Shown piece after piece: positions 54,056 through 63,403 of a DNA stretch of 64,000 bases; within the stretch, counting starts at the first letter, position 1, and every line of letters starts with the position of its first letter. Below the pieces are notes generated by a model. That model was not told the origin of the DNA, did not search any database, and saw nothing but the letters and a program-made list of their open reading frames with translations. Position numbers and translations under genes: made by a program. The stretch covers positions 3,595,501-3,659,500 of the forward strand of contig NZ_CP141059.1 of assembly GCF_034661235.1 (NCBI RefSeq), in the 5' to 3' direction. Origin of the DNA: Nocardioides bizhenqiangii. GTDB taxonomy: Bacteria > Actinomycetota > Actinomycetes > Propionibacteriales > Nocardioidaceae.

Positions 54056-54846
54056 GCCGCGACCCGCTCGGCCGCGCGCCCTGGATCCTGGTCGTCCCGG
54101 CGGCGGTGGCGGCCGGCGTACTGCTGCTGCCGTTGCTCGCCATGGTCGCCGCCACCGACCCCCGCGGGCTGGCCGACGCACTGTCCTCGGAGGCTGCGCG
54201 CGACGCGCTCTGGCTGTCGGTCTCGACGTCGACGGCTGCGATGCTGGTCTCCCTCGTGATCGGACTGCCGCTCGCCTGGTTGCTGGCGAGGGTCGACTTC
54301 CCGGGTCGCCGACTGGTGCGCGCCCTGGTGATCGTGCCGATGGTGCTGCCGCCGGTGGTCGCCGGGATCGCGCTGCGGTCGGCGTTCGGCAGGTCCGGGC
54401 TGCTCGGCGAGCCGATCCTCGACGCGACCGGCTTCGCGTTCCCCTACACGGCCTGGGGCGTCGTCCTGGCCCACGTCTTCGTGGCGCTGCCCTTCCTCGT
54501 CATCAGCACCGAGGGCGCGCTGCGCTCGACCGGGAGCGGGTACGACGGCGCCGCGGCCACCCTGGGCGCGGGGCGTTGGACGACGTTCCGGAGGGTGACC
54601 GTCCCGCTCGCCCTTCCCGGCATCGCCGCAGCCATGGTCCTGGCGTGGGCCCGGTCGCTCGGCGAGTTCGGCGCGACCATCACGTTCAACGGCAACTACC
54701 CGGGCACCACGCAGACAATGCCGACCCTCATCTACGTCGCACGCCAGTCCGACGCCGACGCCGCGCTGGCGCTGAGCCTGATCATGCTGCTGGTGTCGGT
54801 CGGCGTCCTCGTGGCGCTGCGTGACCGCTGGCTGGTCACGGCGTGA
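54052..54846 (+). CDS. modB: Molybdate ABC transporter permease
   Basis: A 264-residue permease with about five to six membrane helices and the EAA-type coupling block AAATLGAGRWTTFRRVTVPLALPGI. The stretch ALVIVPMVLPPVVAGIALRSAFGRSGLLG and FAFPYTAWGVVLAH are typical of ModB. ATGA overlap with modA and GTGA overlap with modC make the three genes one unit. Confidence 0.94.
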   Translation: MSRDPLGRAPWILVVPAAVAAGVLLLPLLAMVAATDPRGLADALSSEAARDALWLSVSTSTAAMLVSLVIGLPLAWLLARVDFPGRRLVRALVIVPMVLPPVVAGIALRSAFGRSGLLGEPILDATGFAFPYTAWGVVLAHVFVALPFLVISTEGALRSTGSGYDGAAATLGAGRWTTFRRVTVPLALPGIAAAMVLAWARSLGEFGATITFNGNYPGTTQTMPTLIYVARQSDADAALALSLIMLLVSVGVLVALRDRWLVTA

Positions 54847-55811
54847 CCCTCGTAGCGAGGCTCCTGGTCGCCGGACGGCTCGACGTCGACATCAGCGCGG
54901 AGCCGGGTGACGTGGTCGCTCTGGTCGGGCCGAACGGCGCCGGCAAGAGCACCTTCGTCCACGCACTGGCCGGGCTCCAGCGCGCCGAGGGCAGCGCGGT
55001 CCTCGACGGGCGCGACCTGCTCGCCCTCGCACCCCAAGACCGATCGGTCGGCGTGGTCTTCCAGGACCAGCGGCTCTTCCCGCACCTGTCGGCTCTCGAC
55101 AACGTGGCCTTCGGGCTCCGCTCGCGGGGCAGCACGAAGGCGTCGGCGCGCGCGGCAGCGCGCAACTGGCTCGACCGGCTCGGCGTCGGGGAGCTGGCGG
55201 GGCGGAAGCCGGCCCAGCTCTCGGGCGGGCAGGCGCAACGGGTCGCGATCGCCCGGGCGCTCGTGACCGAGCCCGATCTGCTCCTGCTCGACGAGCCGTT
55301 CACGGGTCTCGACGTAGGCGTGGCGGCGACCCTGCGGATCGAGCTCGGCCGCCACCTCGCCGACTTCCGGGGAGTCACCGTGCTGGTCACCCACGACGCC
55401 CTCGACGCGCTGACCCTCGCCACCTCGGTCGCCGTCCTCGACGCCGGACGGATCGCGCAGCACGGCACCCCCACCGACGTGGCTGCCCGCCCGCGCACCG
55501 AGCACGTCGCGCGCCTGGTCGGGCTCAACGTGATCCGGGAGGCCGACCGGCTGCGCGCGTTCTCGCCCGCGGCCGTCACCGTCTCCCTCCAGGCGCCCAC
55601 CGACTCGACCCGCAACCGCTGGTCAGGTGTGGTGCGCGGAGCAGCCCCGCACGGCGACGCCATCCGCCTCCAGGTGAGCGGCGACCACGACCTGATCGCC
55701 GACGTCACACCGGCGGCGTCGCGCGAGCTCGCCCTCGTCCCCGGCCAGCAGGTGTGGCTGTCGGTGAAGGAGACGGCCGTGACGACGTACGACGCGCACC
55801 CCTCCAGGTGA
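54843..55811 (+). CDS. modC: Molybdate ABC transporter ATP-binding protein
   Basis: A 322-residue ATPase. Walker A is GPNGAGKST (29-37), the Q-loop VVFQDQRLFPHL, the signature LSGGQAQRVAIARAL, and Walker B LLLLDEPFTGLD. After about residue 230 the C-terminal TOBE-like domain follows, which in ModC can bind molybdate and inhibit transport. GTG start. The next gene, glpX, is 60 bp away and unrelated. Confidence 0.93.
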   Translation: MTLVARLLVAGRLDVDISAEPGDVVALVGPNGAGKSTFVHALAGLQRAEGSAVLDGRDLLALAPQDRSVGVVFQDQRLFPHLSALDNVAFGLRSRGSTKASARAAARNWLDRLGVGELAGRKPAQLSGGQAQRVAIARALVTEPDLLLLDEPFTGLDVGVAATLRIELGRHLADFRGVTVLVTHDALDALTLATSVAVLDAGRIAQHGTPTDVAARPRTEHVARLVGLNVIREADRLRAFSPAAVTVSLQAPTDSTRNRWSGVVRGAAPHGDAIRLQVSGDHDLIADVTPAASRELALVPGQQVWLSVKETAVTTYDAHPSR

Positions 55812-55871
55812 CTCATCCGCCCCTCATCCGGGTACCTCGTCGGCGTGTCCGCTGACGATAGGGTTCGCCCC

Positions 55872-56882
55872 ATGGAGAGATTCGCCGTTTCCCCGCCGGC
55901 CCCTGACCGCAACCTCGCGCTCGAGCTGGTGCGGGTGACGGAGGCCGCCGCGATGGCCGCCGGCCGATGGGTCGGGCGCGGCGACAAGAACGGCGCCGAC
56001 GGCGTGGCCGTCAACGCGATGCGGGTGATGATCTCCACGATCGGCATGAACGGCGTGGTCGTGATCGGCGAGGGCGAGAAGGACGACGCCCCGATGCTCT
56101 ACAACGGCGAGCAGGTCGGCGACGGCTCGGGTCCCGAGTGCGACGTCGCGGTCGACCCGATCGACGGCACCACACTGACCGCGAAGGGCATGAGCAACGC
56201 GATCGCCGTACTCGCAGTCGCGCCGCGGGGCTCGATGTACGACCCGTCCGCGGTCTTCTACATGGAGAAGCTCGTCACCGGACCGGAGGCAGCCGACGTC
56301 GTCGACATCCGCTACCCGGTCGCCGAGAACATCAACCAGATCGCCAAGGCCAAGGGCGCCCAGCCGTCCGACGTGACCGTCGTCCTGCTCGACCGGCCCC
56401 GGCACGCGCAGCTGGTGGAGGAGATCCGGGCGACCGGCGCGCGGATCAAGTTCATCATCGACGGCGACGTGGCGGGGGCGATCTCCGCCGCCCGCCCCAA
56501 CTCCGGCGTCGACCTGCTCCTCGGCGTCGGCGGCACTCCCGAGGGCATCATCACCGCCTGCGCCATCAAGGCGATGGGCGGCACCATCCAGGGCCGGCTC
56601 TGGCCGATCGACGACGACGAGCGCCAGCGCGCGGTCGACGCCGGACACAACCTCGACCCCGACCACGTGCTCACCACCGACACCCTGGTCACCGGCGACG
56701 ACTGCTTCTTCGTCGCCACCGGCATCACCGACGGCGACCTCCTCCGGGGCGTCCGCTACCGGGCCGGCGGGTGCACCACCGAGTCACTCGTGATGCGTTC
56801 GCGCAGCGGCACCATCCGCACCATCACCTCCGAGCACCAGCTCCAGAAGCTGCGTCAGTTCAGCAGCATCGACTTCGACTAG
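55872..56882 (+). CDS. glpX: Class II fructose-1,6-bisphosphatase
   Basis: Gluconeogenic phosphatase. From ATG 55872 it has 336 residues; an in-frame GTG at 55845 would add nine. Metal and substrate blocks are [30 protein letters not shown] and [11 protein letters not shown], and the end [17 protein letters not shown] is typical of GlpX. Actinobacteria rely on GlpX-type enzymes for this step. The neighbouring DUF4245-xse genes fit the usual locus, separated here by the mod operon. A hairpin terminator follows. Confidence 0.96.
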   Translation: MERFAVSPPAPDRNLALELVRVTEAAAMAAGRWVGRGDKNGADGVAVNAMRVMISTIGMNGVVVIGEGEKDDAPMLYNGEQVGDGSGPECDVAVDPIDGTTLTAKGMSNAIAVLAVAPRGSMYDPSAVFYMEKLVTGPEAADVVDIRYPVAENINQIAKAKGAQPSDVTVVLLDRPRHAQLVEEIRATGARIKFIIDGDVAGAISAARPNSGVDLLLGVGGTPEGIITACAIKAMGGTIQGRLWPIDDDERQRAVDAGHNLDPDHVLTTDTLVTGDDCFFVATGITDGDLLRGVRYRAGGCTTESLVMRSRSGTIRTITSEHQLQKLRQFSSIDFD

Positions 56883-56895
56883 TTGAATTGGCCGA

Positions 56896-56979
56896 GCGTG
56901 TCTCCGGTGTCGTCGCCGGAAGTTGGCAGGGCGCTGTCAACTGACGGTCCGCTGCCGGCGACGCCACCTCCCGACACGC
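56896..56979. terminator. Long imperfect inverted repeat between convergent genes
   Basis: GCGTGTC and GTCGCCGG (56896-56919) face CCGGCGAC and GACACGC (56955-56979), with an inner AGTTG/CAACT stem. It lies between glpX and the convergent hydrolase and probably ends both. Confidence 0.7.
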
Positions 56980-57027
56980 TGCCGGCCCGCAGTTGACGCC
57001 GTCAGGGGTCGCGGTAGTCGAGCGTCC

Positions 57028-57864
57028 TCAGGCAGTGACGCCGGCCACCGCTGTCGGCGCGGCGAGTCTGGTCGACTGGCGCACCAGGGCATCACCGACG
57101 AGGCGGATGACCCTAGGGTCGACGGCGAGGCCGATGTGCGAGGCGCGGACCTCGACGGCCTCGCCCTCGGGATCGATGCACGCCTTCCAGTCGACGATGC
57201 CGTCGCGGCGGGAGTAGATGTTGGTCATGGCCACGTCCGAGGGCAGCGGCTGGCGCACCTCGTGGAAGCTGACCTCGGCGCACGGGCCGGACACGCACTC
57301 CTGGGACATGAAGCCCGGCAGTCCGACGGCCGACAGCCGGTTGAGGACGCTGACCCCACCGGTCAGCAGCCGGTGGTGGGCGGCCGGCGCGAGCATCGGG
57401 CTGCCCATGGTGACGATGCCGGAGACCAGGTCGGGACGGCGGACGGCGATGCCCCTGGCGATCATGCCGCCGAGGCTGTGGCCCACGATCTGCACGCGGG
57501 AGCCGCGCCGCTCGGCGATCCGCTCGAGGTGGGTCTCGACCAGCGCCGCGGCGTCGAGCGTGCAGCCGACGTTGGCGTGGATGTGGGACCGGTAGGTGCG
57601 AAACCCGCGGTCGCGCAGCCCGGCAGCCATCTGTCGCAGGGTCCAGTCGCCGGCGAGGAACCCGGGGACGAGCAGCACCGGCTCGGGCGCCCGGACCACG
57701 GCGCGGGCGGCGTACGGCGTCCTCCGCCGGGTACGGCGGGACGTGCCCCTGTGCACGGCCAGTCGGCCCGCCTCGGTCACGACGCTGCCTTCGCGGAGCA
57801 GCGCAGCGAGCGCCGGACGACCGAAGCCGTCGGGCAGCAGGTACGGCGCAAGCACGCTCGTCAT
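57028..57864 (-). CDS. Lipase/PGAP1-like alpha/beta hydrolase
   Basis: A 278-residue hydrolase from ATG 57864 (an upstream in-frame ATG at 57906 is possible). VLLVPGFLAGDW is the oxyanion strand, the nucleophile elbow is VGHSLGGMIARG, and a late GIVDWKACIDPEGEAVEV and ASHIGLA hold the probable Asp and His. This resembles triacylglycerol lipase or PGAP1-type esterases. No signal peptide is evident. It is divergent from the next hydrolase gene, and the two share the intervening 59-bp promoter region. Substrate unknown. Confidence 0.86.
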   Translation of the reverse strand: MTSVLAPYLLPDGFGRPALAALLREGSVVTEAGRLAVHRGTSRRTRRRTPYAARAVVRAPEPVLLVPGFLAGDWTLRQMAAGLRDRGFRTYRSHIHANVGCTLDAAALVETHLERIAERRGSRVQIVGHSLGGMIARGIAVRRPDLVSGIVTMGSPMLAPAAHHRLLTGGVSVLNRLSAVGLPGFMSQECVSGPCAEVSFHEVRQPLPSDVAMTNIYSRRDGIVDWKACIDPEGEAVEVRASHIGLAVDPRVIRLVGDALVRQSTRLAAPTAVAGVTA

Positions 57865-57923
57865 GTACCCGATCCTAGGGTGGTTGAATCCTGAACTGTT
57901 GGACATTTGGCAAACTGGTGTTC

Positions 57924-58850
57924 ATGAGCGCGACAGCCGATCAGACCAGCGTCTCGGTCTCCGAGGAGCTGCTCGCCCCGCTCCCGAGCGGGGTCGAGAT
58001 CTGCTACCAGACCTTCGGTGATCCCGACGCCGATCCCCTGCTGCTGGTGATGGGCCTGGGCGGCCCGATGAACTGGTGGGACACCGGCCTCTGCACGCTG
58101 CTGGCCGAGCGGGGGTTCTTCGTCATCCGCTACGACAACCGCGACACCGGCCGCTCCTCGCGCGGCACCGGCCGGGTCAAGCCGTCGATGCTGTTCCGCG
58201 CTTTCGTCGGCCGGCGGGTCCGCGCGCCGTACTCCATCGCCGACCTCGCCGACGACGCCTTCGGCCTGCTCGACCACCTCGACATCGCCTCCGCGCACGT
58301 GGTGGGCGCGTCGATGGGCGGCATGATCGCGCAGACGATGGCGATCGCCGACCCCGATCGCGTCCGCTCACTCACCAGCATCATGTCGACCACCGGCCGG
58401 CGCACGGTCGGTTGGCAGAGCCCGCTCCTGCTGCCGATCCTGGTCGCGCGCCGCGGACCCGACCGGGAGGCCTACGTCGCCGGCGGTCTCAAGGTCTGGC
58501 AGATGATCGGCTCCCCCGGCTTCCCGCCCGACCTCGAGGAGCTCGAGCGTCGCGGCCACGAGACCTTCGACCGCGGCGTCAGCCGCAGCGGGGTGATGCG
58601 CCAGATGATCGCCGTGCTCACCCAGCGCGACCGCACCGCGCAGCTACGGCGCCTGTGGATGCCGACCCTGGTCATCCACGGGCTGGCGGACAAGATGGTG
58701 CACGTCTCGGGCGGCCGCTCCACCGCGATGGCCGTGCCGGGCAGCGAGCTGCTGCTGATCGACGCAATGGGGCACGACTTCCCCAAGCCGCTCTACGACA
58801 CGATCGCGTCGGCGGTACGACGCACCGCCGACCGCGCCACGGCCGACTGA
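57924..58850 (+). CDS. Alpha/beta hydrolase
   Basis: A 308-residue hydrolase of the epoxide hydrolase/esterase group. The oxyanion region is LLLVMGLGGPMNWWD, the acid-side block FFVIRYDNRDTGRSS, the nucleophile elbow VVGASMGGMIAQ, and the final His is in AMGHDFPK. ATG 57924 follows an in-frame GTG at 57918 that is also possible. Similar proteins include AB hydrolases of antibiotic tailoring (TigerRdmC-like), but nothing here supports a pathway. Convergent with the sugar ATPase gene. Confidence 0.87.
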   Translation: MSATADQTSVSVSEELLAPLPSGVEICYQTFGDPDADPLLLVMGLGGPMNWWDTGLCTLLAERGFFVIRYDNRDTGRSSRGTGRVKPSMLFRAFVGRRVRAPYSIADLADDAFGLLDHLDIASAHVVGASMGGMIAQTMAIADPDRVRSLTSIMSTTGRRTVGWQSPLLLPILVARRGPDREAYVAGGLKVWQMIGSPGFPPDLEELERRGHETFDRGVSRSGVMRQMIAVLTQRDRTAQLRRLWMPTLVIHGLADKMVHVSGGRSTAMAVPGSELLLIDAMGHDFPKPLYDTIASAVRRTADRATAD

Positions 58851-58878
58851 TCCTCTGCGCGGGGGCCGGCGCGCACCG

Positions 58879-59955
<1,077 letters not shown>

Positions 59956-59969
59956 TGAGAAATTCCCTC

Positions 59970-60884
59970 CTAGCCCTTCACCGAACCGGCGGTCAGCCCG
60001 CGCACGAAGTACCGCTGCAGCGCGAAGAACACGGCCAGCGGCAGCACCATCGAGATGAAGGCGCCCGCCGTCAGCAGGTGCCACTCCTGGCCGAGGTCAC
60101 CGATCAGGTCGCGCAGGGTGATGGTGACCACCTCGTTCTCACCCGCCCCGAGGAAGATGAGCGCGACGAGCAGGTCGTTCCACACCCAGAGGAACTGGAA
60201 GATCGCGTAGGCCGCGAGGGCCGGCACCGACATCGGCACCACGAGCGACCAGAACGTCCGGAAATGACTGGCACCGTCGACGGCCGCCGACTCGATGATC
60301 TCGACCGGCAGCGAGGCCATGTAGTTGCGCAGGATGTAGATGGCGAGCGGCATGCCGAAGCCGGTGTGCGCCAACCACACGGCCAGGAACGTGCCGTTGA
60401 TCTCGTACTGGCTGAACAGACGCAGCAACGGCACGAAGGCGACCTGCAGCGGCACCACGAGCAGGCCCACCACCAGGATGAACAGCAGGTCCCTGCCCGG
60501 GAACCGCATGAAGGTGAAGGCGTACGCCGCGAACGCCGCGATCATGATCGGGATGATCGTGGCCGGCACCGTCACCACGATGCTGTTGAGGAACGCGCTG
60601 CCCATCCCCTGGTCGAAGATGACCGAGTCGTAGCTGTCCAGCGTCCACTGCGAGAACTCAAGCGGCGAGGCGAACACGGTCCACCAGCCGTCCTCCTTGA
60701 CGTCCTCCTCGCTCCGGAACGAGGACACGAGGAGCCCGATCGTGGGGATCAGCCAGAGCAGGCAGAGCAGGAGGACAGTGACTCTGACTGCCACGCTGCC
60801 GAGGGTGAACCGCTGCGCTGGAGGGGGCTTCTGATCGTCTCCACCCATCGGGTCGACGTCGACGGTCGGTGCTGCCTGGGTCAT
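59970..60884 (-). CDS. Sugar ABC transporter permease (MalG type)
   Basis: A 304-residue permease with six membrane helices and the EAA loop EIIESAAVDGASHFRTFWSL that contacts the ATPase. The Pro/Asp-rich N terminus is cytoplasmic. It overlaps the upstream MalF-type gene by ATGA and precedes the ATPase by 14 bp. CUT1 family; the substrate is set by the binding protein and is unknown. Confidence 0.93.
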   Translation of the reverse strand: MTQAAPTVDVDPMGGDDQKPPPAQRFTLGSVAVRVTVLLLCLLWLIPTIGLLVSSFRSEEDVKEDGWWTVFASPLEFSQWTLDSYDSVIFDQGMGSAFLNSIVVTVPATIIPIMIAAFAAYAFTFMRFPGRDLLFILVVGLLVVPLQVAFVPLLRLFSQYEINGTFLAVWLAHTGFGMPLAIYILRNYMASLPVEIIESAAVDGASHFRTFWSLVVPMSVPALAAYAIFQFLWVWNDLLVALIFLGAGENEVVTITLRDLIGDLGQEWHLLTAGAFISMVLPLAVFFALQRYFVRGLTAGSVKG

Positions 60885-61864
60885 CGTCCAGCCTCCTGCA
60901 TCCGGAACCGGCGGACCTGGTAGATCATCACCGGAATCACCGCGATCATCAGGACCACGACCACCGCGGCGGCGCGGCCGTCGTCGCCGAACTCGATCAT
61001 CTCCTCGACGAAGATGTTGGCCACGACGTCGGTGTCGGCGTTGCCACCGGTCATGACGTAGACGATGTCGAAGACCTTCATCACCAGGATCAGCACCGTG
61101 GTGAACACGACGATCACGGTCGGCCAGATCTGCGGCACCACGACCCGGAAGAAGATCTGCAGCTCGTTCGCGCCGTCGATGCGGGCCGCCTCGAGCGTGT
61201 CGTCCGGGACGCCCTTGACCGCCGCCGAGAGGAGGACCATGGCGAACCCGGCCTGGAGCCAGATCATGATCACCATCAGCAGGAAGTCGTTGACGTTCCA
61301 GGAGTCGAGGCGGAGCCAGGCCACCGGGTCGAAGCCGAGCCCGGTCGTGATCGCCGACAGGAGGCCGATCTGCTCGTCACCCTCGGCGAACCGGGTGTCG
61401 TAGATGAACCGCCAGATGGTGCTCGCTCCCACGAAGCTGATCGCCATCGGCATGAAGATCACCGACTTGGCGATCTTCTCGTTGCCGGGTCTCAACCGGT
61501 CGGCGAGGACCGCGATCAACAGACCGACCAGGACGCTGGCCGCAGGGACCACAAGGATCCACAGCAGGTTGTTCACGAGCGCCGCACGGAAGTTTTCGTC
61601 GTCCCACAGGGCCGTGTAGTTCTCGAAGCCCACCCACTTCTGGCTGTTCTTGTCGGCGAAGCTGAAGATCACCGTCTGAACAGCCGGGTAGACGAGGAAC
61701 AGTCCGACGATCGCGATGGCCGGGCCGATGAAGACGTACGGCTTGATCCGCTCCTCCCACCGGCCCGGCAACCGCTCGACGAGCAAGTTCAGGATCCAGA
61801 ACAGGGCCAGCATCCCGCCGACGCCGGCAACGATCGCCAGTGCCGCGTTGAGGATCTTGATCAT
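60881..61864 (-). CDS. Sugar ABC transporter permease (MalF type)
   Basis: A 327-residue permease with about six to eight membrane helices; the EAA loop is VPDDTLEAARIDGANELQIF. The N-terminal double helix before the core is typical of MalF-like proteins. Strong ribosome-binding site AGGAG sits before ATG 61864. The binding-protein stop is 33 bp upstream, across a duplicated 23-bp tail. Confidence 0.93.
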   Translation of the reverse strand: MIKILNAALAIVAGVGGMLALFWILNLLVERLPGRWEERIKPYVFIGPAIAIVGLFLVYPAVQTVIFSFADKNSQKWVGFENYTALWDDENFRAALVNNLLWILVVPAASVLVGLLIAVLADRLRPGNEKIAKSVIFMPMAISFVGASTIWRFIYDTRFAEGDEQIGLLSAITTGLGFDPVAWLRLDSWNVNDFLLMVIMIWLQAGFAMVLLSAAVKGVPDDTLEAARIDGANELQIFFRVVVPQIWPTVIVVFTTVLILVMKVFDIVYVMTGGNADTDVVANIFVEEMIEFGDDGRAAAVVVVLMIAVIPVMIYQVRRFRMQEAGR

Positions 61865-61874
61865 CAGGAGACTC

Positions 61875-61920
61875 CTACTCCCGCCAACTCTCCTCGACTA
61901 GTCCCGCCAACTCTCCTCGA
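61875..61920. repeat. 23-bp tandem duplication across the binding-protein stop codon
   Basis: Two copies (61875-61897 and 61898-61920) differ at one base. The second is the true end of the binding-protein gene, including TAG; the first, downstream in transcription, duplicates the last codons and the stop. Confidence 0.9.
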
Positions 61921-63208
61921 TCGCTGTCGCTGCGTCGCCGGCATCCTGCTCGCCGCCGACGAAGGCCACCATCTCGTCCCAGAACGTGCCGGCGCCAACC
62001 GCCGCCGGCATCAGGTCGGACCCGTCGAACCGGAAGACGTCCGCCTGCGACACGAGCTCAGCGATCTGCTGGTCGATCTCCGTGGCGTAGTTCGAGGTGT
62101 CGAACTCCACCGACGGTGACAGCCAGCCCCCCTCGGCAGCCCACTCGGCACCGAAGTCGGAGGACGCCAGGAACTCCATGACCTCCACCACGTCGCTGTC
62201 GTTCACGAGCGCTGCGGCGAGGTCGCCGCCGCCGAGGACGGGCGTCCCCTCGAAGCCGCCCTCGACGTCACCGGGCAGGACGAAGACACCGACGTTGGCA
62301 GGCAGGTCGGCCTGCACGTCCTCGGGCATGAACGTCGTGATGAAGTTCGCCTGGCGGTGCATGAAGCAGCCCGGCGGGTCTTCCACCAGCGGGAGGACGG
62401 ACTCACCGAACGGCGTGTTCAGGGAGCCGTCGGGTCCGCCCCTCACGTTGCCCTCGGTGTGGACGATCTCGCCGAACTGCTCGACCGCCTCGACGACCGC
62501 GTCGTCGTCGAACGGGATCTCGTGGCTGGTCCAGTCGTCGTAGACGTCGGGCCCGGCGGTGCGGAGCATGATCTCCTCGACCCAGTCCGTGTAGACCCAG
62601 CCGGTGTCGGCACCCGACTCGGCGCCGAGGCACCAGGGAGTCTCCCCGTCGGACCGCATCTGCTCCTGCAGCGCCTCGAGGTCCGCCCAGGTCTCAGGGA
62701 CCTGGTAGCCCGCCTCCTCGAACTCCGGCACCGGGTACCAGACCAGGCTCTTGGCCGCCATCCGGACGGGGACGGCGTACACCTCGTCGTCCACGGTCAC
62801 GGAGTCGAGGAACCCCGGGACGATGTGACCCTCGAGGTCATCGGTGTCGATCAGGTCGTTCAACGGCAGCGCGTCGCCGGTGTCGACGAGGTCCGTGACG
62901 AGTCCCGGCTGCGGGAAGAGGGCGATGTCGGGCGGGTCGCCACCCGAGACCCTGGTGCGGATCTCGGTGGTGAAGTCGGTGGAGGCGGTGTAGCTGACCT
63001 CGATGCCGGTGTCCTCGGTGAAGGCTTCCAGCTCCTTCACCAGGCCGACGGCCTCCTCTTCGGGGATCGCGCCGATGATCTCGACGCTGCCGTCTCCGTC
63101 TTCGGTCTCACCGGCGCCTTCGTCGTCCTCGCCTGCGAGGCATCCGGTGAACAGGATCGTGGTGGTGATGCCCGCGAGAGCGATTGCGGACCGACGTCGG
63201 CGTGCCAT
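61898..63208 (-). CDS. Sugar ABC transporter substrate-binding lipoprotein
   Basis: A 436-residue family 1 extracellular solute-binding protein. An Arg-rich start and hydrophobic stretch lead to a lipobox TILFTGC (Cys23), then a Glu/Asp/Gly linker. The mature part has the two-lobe pattern with DPPDIALFPQPGLVTDLVDTG, VDDEVYAVPVRMAAKSLVWY and a Trp-rich late region. It leads the importer operon; a GTGA-N6-TCAC site and a 9-bp inverted repeat lie upstream. The ligand is a sugar or oligosaccharide by family, not more exactly known. Confidence 0.94.
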   Translation of the reverse strand: MARRRRSAIALAGITTTILFTGCLAGEDDEGAGETEDGDGSVEIIGAIPEEEAVGLVKELEAFTEDTGIEVSYTASTDFTTEIRTRVSGGDPPDIALFPQPGLVTDLVDTGDALPLNDLIDTDDLEGHIVPGFLDSVTVDDEVYAVPVRMAAKSLVWYPVPEFEEAGYQVPETWADLEALQEQMRSDGETPWCLGAESGADTGWVYTDWVEEIMLRTAGPDVYDDWTSHEIPFDDDAVVEAVEQFGEIVHTEGNVRGGPDGSLNTPFGESVLPLVEDPPGCFMHRQANFITTFMPEDVQADLPANVGVFVLPGDVEGGFEGTPVLGGGDLAAALVNDSDVVEVMEFLASSDFGAEWAAEGGWLSPSVEFDTSNYATEIDQQIAELVSQADVFRFDGSDLMPAAVGAGTFWDEMVAFVGGEQDAGDAATAIEESWRD

Positions 63209-63228
63209 GAGATTGAACTCCTCTCTCG

Positions 63229-63271
63229 CGACACGCAGGACCCCGTCCTATGACGGTGGCGTTGCGTGTCG
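63229..63271 (-). promoter_or_regulatory. 9-bp inverted repeat in the importer leader
   Basis: CGACACGCA (63229-63237) and TGCGTGTCG (63263-63271) pair perfectly across 25 bases, between the CRP-like site and the start codon at 63208. It could be an RNA hairpin in the leader or a repressor site. Confidence 0.55.
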
Positions 63272-63286
63272 TGACCAAGATCACGA
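63269..63286 (-). promoter_or_regulatory. CRP/GlxR-like site before the sugar importer
   Basis: TCGTGA-CCAAGA-TCACGA, an 18-bp palindrome with the GTGA-N6-TCAC core of CRP-type sites, about 60 bp before the binding-protein start. Actinobacterial GlxR-like regulators bind TGTGA-N6-TCACA and control sugar uptake. Confidence 0.65.
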
Positions 63287-63403
63287 TGAGTTGTGCAGCC
63301 TTCCTACTACCCACGGCCGTCCGTGTCCAACGCCTTGACTTCTCGCGGGCGTGCTGAGACCAAGTCGTGACCGACGATCACCAGCGCAGCTCGAGGACCT
63401 GGG

